A stretch of 64,000 nucleotides of DNA from Saccopteryx bilineata (Eukaryota; Chordata; Mammalia; Chiroptera; Emballonuridae). The translations under genes were made by a program, and so were the position numbers. Location of the stretch: positions 15,811,632 to 15,875,631 of the forward strand of contig NC_089493.1 in assembly GCF_036850765.1 (NCBI RefSeq), read 5' to 3'. Under the pieces are notes generated by a model. The model searched no databases, had not been told where the DNA came from, and saw only the letters and a program-made list of their open reading frames with translations. This document shows, one piece after another, positions 1 through 11,248 of the stretch (the stretch's first letter is position 1; each line of letters begins with the position of its first letter).

Positions 1-905
1 GATGTGAATATCTTGCCATTAGGTTAATAGCAAAACTGATAAGTACTGAGTATGGACTGTTAGTGACAAAGATCTAACGCAGGCTAGCTTAAGCCAAACA
101 AGATTTATGCTTTCAAGTAACCAGAAGTTCAAAGTAAAACTGTAACCACGGGCCTACTAGCTTGCTCAGGGCAGTGTCTTTGCTCTTTTTTGTGTTTGTA
201 AGTGGGCTGGAAGGCCATGCTGAACAAAGCAGCCCCTGGAAACTTCAAGCTTAATGGTGTCTGACACCAGGACCCCAAATGAGAGTCTCTTTCCTGATTG
301 TTCAAACAATAGACTTACGTATTGGATGATTGGCTGGACTTTGTTCAATCACCCATCCATGGAGCCCCAATCTCAGTGGGGATCATAAGCCAGGAAGTAA
401 TGTCATCCCTAACTGATTTTTAGGGTTATTGATGAGGCAAGGTGACCCCAAAGAAATAGAAGTAGAAGAACAGGGAATAGAAATATACCAACTATTACCT
501 CCTATATGCTTACTGGAGTCAGGATCTGTGATAGAGATGTTATGAGCATTATTCCACATGGTTCACGACACTGCATACATGACTGATAGGATTATTATTG
601 CTGTTCTTATTCTCGTTCTCCAATTTAGAAACCTGAAACTAAGTGAGGCTAAGAAACTTGCCCAAGTTACTCACAAAGTAGCATAATTAGAATTTGACTT
701 CATGTCTCCTTTGTTCTCAAACCCACACATCAAAACATTGTTCTATAAAAAATAGCTTAATCTTTTAGGTGCAAAATTGTACCTGGAATTTTTATTTTAT
801 TTCACTTTCTTCTGTACGAGAAGTATTGGCAAAGGCATTTCATCTCCTTCCTGCTATTCGTTTGTCTCTACCCTTCTAAAAATATTTTGTAAAGAGAACT
901 AGAGA
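1..905. other. Unique sequence; MIR-like relic near 600-705
   Basis: No exon, RNA gene or young repeat is recognised here. Around 600-705 the text has the conserved MIR core pattern (an 'aaactgagg'-like stretch followed by 'aacttgcccaagttactca'), which suggests a very old SINE relic. The short open frames are isolated and start or stop at random, so they are not called as genes. Confidence 0.45.
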
Positions 906-1623
906 CCAAATGTAAAGCCAGTAGCCAGGGCCACCATCACAGCCGCCTGGCCCATGCAGGTTCACATTGGATTCGGACAGTAGGTAAAGAAACAACGGAG
1001 CCAAAAACTGATGAGCCATCTTCTTTAATCCTAGCTTGCACCTGGCGGGCAAGTAAAAACACACACTGGGCTCCAAAACCCACTCACATTCAGTGCTCAT
1101 AAAGCTACTGTCTTATCCGAGTTTCCTAGAATCAAAGGTTTCTAGCTCACCAGACTTATTCACCTCTGTTCCCCATTTCCTTCCTTCTCCCTGCTTCTAA
1201 CTGCACAAACTGGCTTCTCACTCAACACTCCACCATCTTGGCTGCTTCTCCTGGCCTCCTCCACATGGCCTTTCTCTGCTCTCCTCTCTGCTCTCTCCTC
1301 TAATGTTAATCTCAGGAACCAAGAGCGCAAGCTCCTGTTCTGCCCCCATTTTATAGGGTAGATTCAAAACCTTCAATCCAATATACAAAATAGGGAAGTC
1401 TCTAATACAAAGTCACTTCTCTGAGGCACGATTGGATTGTACCATCCCACATCAAAAAGGGTGGGAAAGGCTTAATCCCAAAACCAAGCCCCAGGCTACA
1501 AGGATTCTGCCTGCCCACAGCCCACAGAGACACACATTAATATCATCTGGGCAACGGCCTCCACGTGAGCAGCGCCATCTTTAACAAAGTGAGCATAATA
1601 CATTTTATCCACCCAACACCAAA
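906..1623 (-). mobile_element. Solo LTR of an endogenous retrovirus, with 5-bp TSD
   Basis: The element spans 911-1618 and begins TG and ends CA. It is flanked by the direct repeat CCAAA (906-910 and 1619-1623), the 5-bp duplication typical of retroviral integration. Read on the minus strand it has an LTR promoter layout: a TATAAAA-like box near 1345-1352, then an ATTAAA polyadenylation signal near 1025, and a CACGTG-containing U3 segment near 1562. No internal retroviral sequence lies on either side, so it is a solo LTR left by recombination. The family is not named. It does not match the other LTRs in this window. Confidence 0.75.
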
Positions 1624-2061
1624 AAATATAATTTACATTTAATTAATAAAGTTCCATTTGCCCAGTTTGATTGCTGGGGTCTTGTGGTGTTAAACTCACT
1701 TTTATTTGGGTTCCTGGCAAGGAAAACCAAGTTTTTAGCTCCTGGTTTGTGTTAATCTGAGGACCTGGAAAAGGAGTTGTCCTGGACTGTCGGTGTTCTC
1801 CGGCACGACTGTCCTCACGTGGCTGAGGAAAGTGTGTGCAAAGTCAAAGGCTGTGCATTCCACTTCTCCCTCAATTCCGCAGGTCTCTGCAATCAAGTGG
1901 TGGTCTCAGCACCCGCACGATGCCGCACAGTCTGTAACTGAAAACTAATGATATAGAGTGTGGAGAAGAAAATATTTCTTAATTCATTGGACATTCTTCC
2001 TTAGGACATACTACACTTATAATATAAATAAATGGAATTAAAATGTAGTTCCCTTGAGAAG
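1624..2061. other. Unique sequence, nothing recognised
   Basis: AT-rich flank followed by a moderately GC-rich segment near 1680-1930. No frame, RNA or repeat could be supported. Confidence 0.3.
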
Positions 2062-2465
2062 GAAGACTGTATTTATTTATTTGTTTGTTTGTTTGTTTGT
2101 TTATTTAAAGAAAGAGAGACAGAGAGAGAGACAGAGAGAGGAAATGAGAGAGAGAGTGTGAGAAGCATCACCTTGTAGTTGCTTTCATTTTAATTGTACA
2201 TCGAGCTTCTCATATGTGCCTTGACCAGGACCTTACCAGTGTTCCCTTGCTCAAGCCAGCAGCCTTGGGCTTTTGATACCGACAGTCTTTGGGCTTAAGC
2301 TGGCAAGCTTTGGGGTCATGTTGAGGATCCTCCCGCTCAAGCGAGCAGCCCCACGCTGATGAGGATGTGCTCAGAGCCAGCCACCTCAGGGTTTCAAACT
2401 TGAGACCTCCAAGTTTTGGGTCAATGCTTTATCCATTGCATCACCAGTCAGGCAAAGAAGACTGT
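2062..2465 (-). mobile_element. Old VES-type tRNA-derived SINE, minus strand
   Basis: A TATT/TGTTT tail and GA-rich tract (2071-2165) precede a body ending in the reverse complement of a tRNA-like head near 2440-2454 ('ccagtcaggc'). The duplication GAAGACTGT occurs at 2062-2070 and 2457-2465. The body is the same family as the better preserved copy at 32577-32923 but is more diverged, so it is an older insertion. Confidence 0.75.
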
Positions 2466-3374
2466 TAAATGAATTTTACATATCAGTGGATTTTGTTAGA
2501 GAATTTGCATTGCTAGAATGACATTCTGCTCCCCTCTCCCCACAGATAAGAAATGAAAATTGATATATTGAATTTTTTCTATTACTCTACCTATTGACCT
2601 GTTAAAAATACTATGAGATGGTTTACCTCAAAAATTGGCATTAATAGGAAACTGACAAAAAAACTTGCAGCCCAAATGCTACTATTTTCAGAATTGTAAA
2701 AATTGCATTGGTGTTTATTTCAATTTCTCACCTAGAGTGGCAGGGGCGAGTGGATTGAAATCAAATGCATCCTCTGATTCTTAAATGGAAATGCACTCAT
2801 GCTGGTCGGTTCCAGGAGAAACGTGTGAATGCAGAAGTGCCCATTCTGAGCCTAAAATGTTTTCCTCTCTTAATTCTCAGTGGGGCTTCAGGTTGGATAT
2901 GAGATACATTCTTAATAAAGGAACACTGGAGTGATTTTTAGTCTTCCTTAAATAAGTATCATTATAAAGCTTATGATCACATCCTTATTGCATCTTCTAA
3001 TTTCTTAGGTTTTTAGCAGCCACTTAATTAATAAGTATCAGTGGATAGCTCATAGCAACATTTTTTTTTCTAAGCTTGGAAAAAGAAAATAAAAAGAAGG
3101 GAAAAGGAAGAAAGAAAACAGATAATTTCCAGTTTACAGAAAAAAAAGCACTTTCTGGTTTGTGAAGAATTTTATTTTCTCTCATTTCTCACAGTAATCT
3201 TCCCAACACCTTCACAGAGTTAATGATGAAATTAATATCTATAGAGTTTTTTTCCTTTTTTTTACCAAGTTAAAAAAAGGAATGTTTTAGGTTTTTCAAT
3301 GATTTTGTGTTAGTAATATGCCATATTTTCAGGAAATGAGATGGTCTTCAGAAAAAGTAAATTATTTGTATCCT
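2466..3374. other. AT-rich unique sequence, nothing recognised
   Basis: Low-complexity A/T runs (3061-3120, 3240-3290) and otherwise ordinary AT-rich sequence. No supported gene or named repeat. Confidence 0.3.
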
Positions 3375-4722
3375 AGTCCCCTTTTATCTGGGGTTTCGAT
3401 TTCCATGATGTCAGTTACCAGCAGTCAAGCACCATCTGAAATAGTAAATGTGAAATTACAGAAATAAACAATTCATAAGTTTTAAATTGACTGCTATTCT
3501 TAGTGGCTGTAGATGTTATCTTGCTTGTTAATCATTTTATAGCTGTCTCAGTTACTATTGATAGATGAACTGTCATGGTATCGCAGTGCTTGTGTTCAAG
3601 TCACCCTTATTTTACTTAATAATGCCTTCAAAGAGCAAGAATATTGAATTTAGCAATTGGGATGTGTCCACGAGAAGCTGTAAAATGCCTCCTTCCTGTA
3701 AGTTACAATGTGAGTACAGCACAACGGGGTATTTTGAGAGAAAGAGACATCACATTTACATAACTTTTATTGTATTATATTGTGATAATTGTTCTTTTTT
3801 ATTGTTAGTTATTATTGTTAATCTCTGTATGTAATTTATGAATTAAACTGTATCACAAGTATACATATATGGTTCAGAACGATCTGAAGTCTCAGGCATC
3901 CACTGGTGTCTTGGACATATCCCCTGTTAATAAGGGTGGACTACAGTGTATGGCACACGTAAAGGGGAAAAGACAAAGTTGAGACTTGAATGAAGGTCTT
4001 CTGATTCTTCACGTCCCAGGGCATAGGAAGCTGTTTCTGTGTTACATGTGAATTGTGCCTCATGTGAATCAAGTGTTCTTATAGGCATTGTCATACTTGA
4101 ACCCAGCACTAACTTGGTGATTTCCATATCTTAAGCTGTCCCCAAATAATTGCACTCTAGTTTCCAATTCTAAACACTCAGGGAATGTTTAGTTTACACC
4201 ACACACCTTACACTTCATTATCCTAAGTTTTTATGTTTAGACTTGCATGCTCATTGTTATCCATGATTCCACCTTACTACTTTTGTGTTCTTCCACAGTC
4301 CTGAGAGAAGCGATGATTCCAGGAAAGGGGTGGCATAAGTTTTCATCATGCTACTCAGAAGGTACGCAATTTAAAACTTATGAATTGTTGCCTGACCTGT
4401 GGTGGCACAGTGGATAAAGCGTCGACCTGGAAATGCTGAGGTTGCTGGTTCGAAACCCTGGGCTTGCCTGGTCAAGGCACATATGGGAGTTGATGCTTCC
4501 AGCTCCTCCCCTCGTCTCTCTCTCTCTCTCTCTCTCTCTCCCTCTCCTCTCTAAAAAAAAAATGAATAAAAAAAAAATTAAGAAAAAGAATGTTAAAAAA
4601 AATGAAAAAAAAAACTTATGAATTGTTTATTTCTGTCATTTTTCATTTAATACTTTCAAAGTTTAGTTGATGGTTGATAACTGAAACCACGAGAAGCAAC
4701 ACTGTGGATAAAAGTAGACTGT
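3375..4722 (+). mobile_element. Tigger-like (pogo/Tc1-mariner) DNA transposon relic, interrupted by a SINE
   Basis: The left end near 3377 ('tagtccccttttatctgggg') resembles the terminal repeat of mammalian Tigger elements. The right end at about 4665-4722 carries the matching 'ataactgaaaccacgagaagc' type of terminus in inverse orientation. The interior has AT-rich transposon-like sequence with only short open frames, the longest being 89 codons at 3565-3834. It is therefore a decayed or non-autonomous copy with no transposase. A SINE at 4390-4612 split it later, which makes the Tigger the older element. Confidence 0.6.
4390..4612 (+). mobile_element. Short tRNA-derived SINE (VES type), 15-bp TSD
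   Basis: The tRNA-like head starts GCCTGACCTGTGGTGG and contains a B-box-like 'ggttcgaaaccc' near 4449. A body ending in a (CT)n tract and an A-rich tail follows. AACTTATGAATTGTT flanks it at 4375-4389 and 4613-4627, marking an L1-mediated insertion into the Tigger relic. Sibling copies lie at 40526 (plus) and 41348 (minus). Confidence 0.9.
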
Positions 4723-4816
4723 TGTACAAAAATATGTGTACTTTAGTTCACACTGAACAGCACATTTTATTTTGAAATCAAGCCACTATGATGCCAGAAT
4801 TCATTTTTTTATTTGT

Positions 4817-4990
4817 TTTCAAAGAAAACTAGATAGAAGGTGACAGAGGACAATCTGACTTTGGGTGATGGGTATGCAACATAATTGATCAACAAGATAA
4901 CCTGGACATGTTTTCTTTGAACATATGTACCCTGATTTATTAATGTCACCCTAGTAAAATTAATAAAAAAAAGAAAGAAAATGTAAAAAA
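4817..4990 (+). mobile_element. Severely 5'-truncated L1 3' end
   Basis: About 160 bp match the tail of the L1 3'UTR seen elsewhere in the window: 'agatagaaggtgac', then 'ctttgggtgatgggtatgcaa', then 'gtcaccctagtaaaattaat' and an A-rich tail. It carries no coding sequence. It is the same segment as the 55641 fragment and the 3' end of the full-length L1. Confidence 0.8.
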
Positions 4991-7900
4991 GTTGACCCAT
5001 TATTATTTTAAATGTGCTGGTGGTATTCATAGTAGCAAGTCTTAATTATTTTAAATGCAAGAACTAAAAATACTTACTAATGATGGTCCAGGCTTATAAA
5101 ATGCAACATAAATGTCTCTCAGAAATAAGGGTTGTTCTAAAATGCAAACAATGTATTTCAAACACATTTTTAATCTGAATATAAATTAAATTAGTATTTG
5201 CAATGAAAAACTTGATTTTCTTGTTTCTTTGAATGGCACAGCTCAAACTCTAGTTAAATGGAGTTTAACTAGATGTTTAAATATATGATAAATGCATATA
5301 TATTTAGACATATATTTAACAATATATGTTAAAATTTAACATGTTTAAATAGCATCTTATGTAGATTTCTTCAATCTACTCTGTTCAAATTCCAGCACAC
5401 TGTCACCACCATTATCAGACAGGCTTGCTCAAGAAGATTTGCTTCTGAAGGCTACATTTCCATGTTTCCCTTTCTCTTGAATTTAGGATTCTTCATCATT
5501 ATGTTAAGGGTGAGATCTCGGAGGGCTATCCTCCCTCATTTCTTACTTCCTCTCTATGGTTCTCTTTCTTTGGAAACACTACTTAAAGTCATGTCTTTAC
5601 CAATATATTCTTTGAGATCCTCCCCAGCCCACAGCTATTCCATGGATGCAGAAAAAAGTGTTTATATATCTTTTTTACCTTTATGAGCAATGCAAATTCA
5701 AATAATAAATTAGAAGATAATCTTTATGTGATACCCTCAGATCCATCTCTGAGCTGCCAAGCAATAATATGAAAGTCTCTCCAAGTTAAATCAAGCTGAG
5801 ATACATGAACGTGTATTTATATTTGCAGGATCAGATATCAAATATTAATAAAAGAGTAATATCCTGACACTCCATGATGCAACAAAATCGGTATTAGATG
5901 GGTCTGTGCATTAATGAAAAAAAATGAAAGCACTCAACAACACCTTGATAGACACACAGTTAAACACCTTACTGATTAAGAATCAGAAGAATTCTAGAAA
6001 GCAATAGATAAAATCACACATGGTCTATTTATTGATATAAGTTTTTCAGCAAATAAAAGTTATTATAAAAATATTAATTGACAAACTTGGACAATTACTT
6101 GGGCAAAAAAGTATTTCTTAAATGAAAACGGACATATTTTTACAAGATACAAAGAAAGTGACCACCAAAGAATGAATATGAAGGACCATGATCATCCCAG
6201 TAGTAAGGTGGTGGATTCCATTGCTGAAATAAAATAGGGAAGGACACATATTAAAACAATTTGCAGAGTTTGGGCAGGTATTATTTTCATTTTCAAATGA
6301 AGAAAACCAAGGCTCAGAGATGTCAGCTCATTTTCCTTATTAGCAGATGTCAAAGCTGTCATTCTTCACACTCTATAATCCTGCCTTCATATCTGTCACT
6401 GCCAAATTGTACCAGCGGCAATTATGTTTGTAATAAATTTAACCAGGCTCATGCACACACTTTATTGTTTTTAGAGAGTTGTGTCTCAAATAACCCTTTA
6501 GTTATTTTTGTACATAGATATAGGGGCAGTATGGAACTCGATTGATATTTTCTGTCTACCTTTTGGTGCCCTTGATGAATAAATTAGACACACAAGATAG
6601 GTGGCAAAACGCAGGCCCCTCACTAAGCTGAGTCTTATCTGTGAGTACGAGTGGCACACATGCATATATTAATTTATTTTTAAAAGTTAAGATGTGGGAA
6701 CCATAGAGGAAGTTGTTACAATGATCTCTTTTATATGTCTTGTCCCCCAACTATATTTTCCTTTCCTCAAAACCCACATTCATGGAACTATCCAGTCTTC
6801 CTGCTTCTTCTAGAAAATATGTTAACAAGATTACAAATGCCCTTTGTCCTGGAGATGAGGAACTTGAGGTCCTGTATAGCCAGAAGACCCTCATTTTACA
6901 GATATGAGCTGAAGTCATGGTTGGGTGAGAATGTTGGGAACTAGGTTCCTGTGAAGGCAGGAAGAAGTTATGCAGCGCTTCTCTGGGGGATCCCGAGTTC
7001 AGGGACAGCTCCACACTCCTCTAGCTGCCTCTGCCTCTCCTGGGGAGCATGGGAAAATGCAGGTCTCTAAGAATTACCTCCCAGAGAGTTTAAGTCAGCA
7101 GGCCTATGGTGGTATCTTAAAACCTGTTTTGAAAATAAACTATCAAACAAACCAGACCTACTTTCCAGGTTATTCTGATTGTCCCCAGGCAAGGGACCAC
7201 TTTCCCAAGGCATATAGCTAATAACTGTAAAAACCATGACTGGAATCAGCATGTTCCCAAAGATGCCCTAACATCGGAGTCCTCCAGTATGACAGAGTGC
7301 GCTGGGCTTTGTTCCAATGAGGGACAGCTCAAGGGGCCAGAGACAGTTCAGCACAGGTGTAGAAGCCTGAAAGTAGAAGTAGGAGCCACTAACTGGTGTG
7401 TGACATTGTGTGCTTAAATACTTTGTGCTTCCATTTCTTCATCTGTAATACAGGGCTGGTAACTATAGTACCTAGATCCAATTATTCTCATGAGGGTTAA
7501 ACATGTGAATTTTTATAAAACACAACACTAACCAGTATATTGTAAGCCTTATAAGAATATTCATTACATGAAATGATTCCAGATATTTTAAGTCTCAACT
7601 GTCAAAATGTATTTCACTTAAAAAAATTATCTGTATCTGATACCAAGACCATATAGTAGCTAAGAGTTTTTGTTTTTTTCTAAAGAAATAGAAATTTTCC
7701 TCTTACTTCTCTATATAGGTTTTTTTTTCACCTCCATTAAATAGAGCACAAAGATACATGAAATACTCATCTCATCAATTCGAGTTGCAGGTTACATCAG
7801 TCAACCCCGGGATCACACTAGTGTCTGGATGGTCCCACTCACCAGCTTGAGTCTTTCTTCTATCTTGTTAATGTCAGTCTGTGGTTCTCTGAGGGGCTGA

Positions 7901-9140
7901 ATCTACCAAACATAACCACATCAGGAGATGTATTGGGGCCTTAGGTTTTGAACAAAAGAAGTCCTTAATGCCCTTGTTATTTAATAAGACACTAGTGCTC
8001 TGAGAAGAATTTGGCTGCCATGTTTAAGAGCCCCAAATGGCTTATCATTGATTCTCCATCTCTGACATACACACAAAACCTCCAAAATGTGAGTTGGTAA
8101 GCTAAGCCCACGCAATGGGGAAAGGGTGGTGTGTATCTCATTGTACTTCATTGCTCTGTGAGGGTTGTTCAAATGCAATCCGTTCATTCAGATTCAATGA
8201 GAAGAAATTAAAACTCAAAAATAAAATCAATACTTATCTCTGTGCCTACGCAGTGACTATAGACGCTGGCTTTTGTGGGTAATAGATTCAAGCACCACTG
8301 CTACTGAATGCTGAAATTTATGGATTTCTCTACAGTCATTAATTAATAGTGTGCGCACACAGAAAAATAACCAGGCGGAACACTCAGAAATAAAATTATT
8401 GCTAATGCACTGACTACATAGTTTTTAAGTGGTCAGCCAGATGAATAAAATGAATAATTGACTATGCTTTATAAGCAGGCAGTAAGGACAAGCAACCCAA
8501 CAGAACTTTAATTCTCTCTGAAGAGCACACATTGTATGCAAGAATATGTAGTGATTTTATTCTTATCTACTTGCCAAGGTCTTTCTGTCATTGTGTTTTC
8601 TCTGGGAGGGTTTAGGAGAGTGTCTACATCATTGTGAGCAATCTTGTAAGAAATGCTTTGGGGAGTCCTTGTCAAGAAGTAGCTAAGGACCTAATTTCAG
8701 TCTGAGGACCTACCTAAAGGAACTAAAGTATATGAGTTTATGATGGAAATTATACTATGCTTTTAGCCCTCCTTCTATGTGGTACAAAATAATTTCCATG
8801 GAGAACTTTTTCTTAGAAAATGCATGTTTTGTCAGCAATATTTATCCTCAATTGGACCCTTGCTGATTTCTGAGTATAGTTCTTGAGAACCTTTTGCTCT
8901 AGGTTGGAAAATAGTGGGGAAAAATTGATTCTGACCATAGGAATAGAAGCTAAAGTTCCATTTCATTTCAAAACCAGGTTTATCTTTGGTTCCTTTAGTC
9001 CTTTTCCTGTCCTCTATCTGCGAACTTCTACTGTAAAGATCCAGGTAGTTAATAATTTAAACTTTGCAGACTATACAGTCTCTGTTGCAAGAACTCATCT
9101 GTCACCACTGTTTGAAAACAGCCATGGATAAGGTAAGGGT
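4991..9140. other. Unique AT-rich sequence with MIR-like relics
   Basis: No gene is supported. MIR-like cores are visible near 6270-6370 and 7385-7510 (for example 'cttcatctgtaatacagggctgg'), both old. A strongly AT-rich, partly palindromic patch lies at 5275-5345. The open frames between 6550 and 7250 overlap on both strands and show no codon pattern or known motif, so they are not called. Confidence 0.35.
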
Positions 9141-9229
9141 GTCTACGGCCATACCACCCTGAACGCGCAGATCTCATCTGATCTCGGAAGCTAAGCAGGG
9201 TCGGGCCTGGTTAGTACTTGGATGGGAGA
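9141..9229 (+). pseudogene. 5S rRNA pseudogene, 3'-truncated
   Basis: The segment matches roughly nucleotides 1-90 of the 121-nt vertebrate 5S rRNA. It starts GTCTACGGCCATACCACCCT, includes the box A and intermediate element region ('agctaagcagggtcggg'), and breaks at 'gatgggaga' inside box C. One base is lost near nucleotide 29 and a few substitutions are visible (for example 'atctcatctg' for 'atctcgtctg'). The last 30 nt and the terminal stem are missing, so it cannot fold or be transcribed as normal 5S. It is probably a retrocopy, or the head of a 5S-derived SINE. The flanking DNA on the right is unrelated to 5S. Confidence 0.9.
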
Positions 9230-9244
9230 TAAGATAAGAGTGTG

Positions 9245-9320
9245 GTTGTTCCAAACTTTATTTACAAAAACAAGAAGTGGATTGGATTTGGACCTTGGGC
9301 TATAGTTTGCTGACCCATGA
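9245..9320 (-). mobile_element. Fragment of an old non-autonomous hAT element
   Basis: Read on the minus strand it has the terminus 'gtcagcaaactatagccca' followed by 'tttttgtaaataaagtttgg', a combination typical of an old hAT family widespread in mammals. Only one end is present. It abuts the 5S pseudogene closely. Confidence 0.5.
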
Positions 9321-10507
9321 TCTACATGCCCCACAGTCTCACCAGCAAAGACTTGGCATAATTGACATTCTTGGGAAGAGCCGAAGTGAAGATCTGATGA
9401 AGATGAAGGGTGAAAAGCCTTCTCCAGCTCTTTCTTTTTTTCTGTTAGCAGAATTGCTTTTCTGCAGCTGTGGCAGTTCAGCTTCAGCACTGCTTGTAGT
9501 TCTAGTGCTGCCTGGGGGAAGGCATTGGAGAGTCATTTTATAAGCCATGCCATTTGAATAGGGAGTTGTTTTCTCTATTCAAGGTCTGCAGAGGAACTAA
9601 TTTACAACGGAGAGAACTGAAGCCAGAGTTCATACATCCCCAAGGTTATGACGCTGTGGTTTCTATTTGACTTTTCTTAAAGGTCAAAATAATTAGCCTT
9701 CCTCTTGGGGCTAAAAGAGCTGAGTTTGCTAACTACTTCTTGTCATGACTCAAAGAAGAGATAGGGAAAGAGGGAGAAGGACTTATATTCCCCAGGAAGA
9801 ACCTGATAGAACGGAAGGAAATGTTTTCTTGAGATGATGATCCATGGATGTGGTGAGCCCAGACTCCAGGGTGGTTGAAAAAGCATGCCAGCAGCCTCTG
9901 CTGAATGCATTTGGATCTCACTGATTTGCCAGTTTCCAAAGCTCATTAGGACCAGACAGAAAAGAGGCCAGCATTCCACAGCATGCTAGTCCCCTTCAGT
10001 AAGGAAGGAAGGGAGGGAGAAAAGGAAGGAAGGAAAAAAGGAAAGAGAAAGGACTCAAAACACAATATTGTTATAGTCAGCTATATTTTGTAAAACTTCA
10101 TATTAACTAGTACCAAGAACAAGTAATAAAACTTAATTCCTAAAAGGTACTTGCTTTTGGAAGATGATAGTACCAATCAACTAAAAGGGCTTGCTTATGA
10201 AAACTAACACTTTCCTCATGGAAGCTTTCCTTGGACCTGTACATTCTTGCTCTCCTCAACTGGAAGCTCTTATTTGCCATTAATTCTGCCTTCTCTTAAA
10301 ATCATTCAGTCTGGGACTTTTTATAAACATCTATTATATTCCCCCTTGAGCCTATCAAGGTAATATCTTTTCTTATTGCAACAAATCTGTAAACTTAGCT
10401 TTTAGGTCTTTAGGGAAGTCATTACTTAACAGAAAAAAAAAATATTGTTTGTAAAACCAGCCAGTGAATTGGGTATTTACATACCTGTGTAAGCAACAGA
10501 ATGCACT
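9321..10507. other. Unique sequence with a GGAA-rich microsatellite
   Basis: A purine-rich (GGAA)n-like tract lies at about 10002-10050. Open frames at 9191-9548 overlap on both strands without a recognisable motif. No gene is supported. Confidence 0.35.
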
Positions 10508-10520
10508 CTACCAATTTTAA

Positions 10521-11248
10521 TCATGTTTTAAATTTTGAAATTAAATGTAACGGGGTGACATTGATCAGTAAGAGTACATAGGTTTCAGGTGAACATTTCT
10601 ATAACATTTGAACTGTTGATTGTACTGTATGTCCATCACCCAAAGTAAAATCATTTTCCATCACCATATATCTGTCCCTCTTTACTCTCCACCCCTTCCC
10701 CAAGTAACCACTTCACTTTTATCTATGCCCATGAGTCTTTGTTTTATATCCCACATGTGTGAAATGATATAATTCTTAGCTTTTTTCTTATTTACTTATT
10801 TCACTTAGTATAATGTTCTCAAGGTCCATCCATGTTGTTGTAAATGGCAATATATCAGCATTTCTTATGGCTGAGTAGTATTCCATTGTATATATGTACC
10901 ACATCTTCTTTATTCAGTCAATCCTCTATCAAGGGACACTGGTTGTTTCCATGTTTTGGCCACTGTAAAAAATGCTATGTTGAACATAAAGGTGCACGTG
11001 TCCGTGTACCAATATTTTTAAGGTTTTTCTTTTTGGTAGATACCCCATAAAAGGATTACTGGGTCATATGATAATTCTCTTCTTAATTTTTTGAGGTACC
11101 ACTATACTGTTTTCCATAATGGCTGTACCTGTATACATTCCCACCAACAGTGAATGAGAGTCTCTTTTCCTTCACAGCTTCTCCGACACTTGTTATTTAC
11201 TGTCTTGTTGATAATGGCCAATCTAACAGGTGTGAGGTGGTAACACAT
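10521..11248 (-). mobile_element. 5'-truncated old L1 3' end
   Basis: Minus-strand L1 3'UTR and the last part of ORF2. The region 10840-11240 aligns by eye with 42760-43140 of the intact L1, including the 'ggctgagtagtattccat' block. It is heavily mutated and has no usable frame. CTACCAATTTTAA at 10508-10520 recurs at 17545-17557, beyond the next L1, so that pair may be its TSD, later split by the second L1. Confidence 0.75.
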
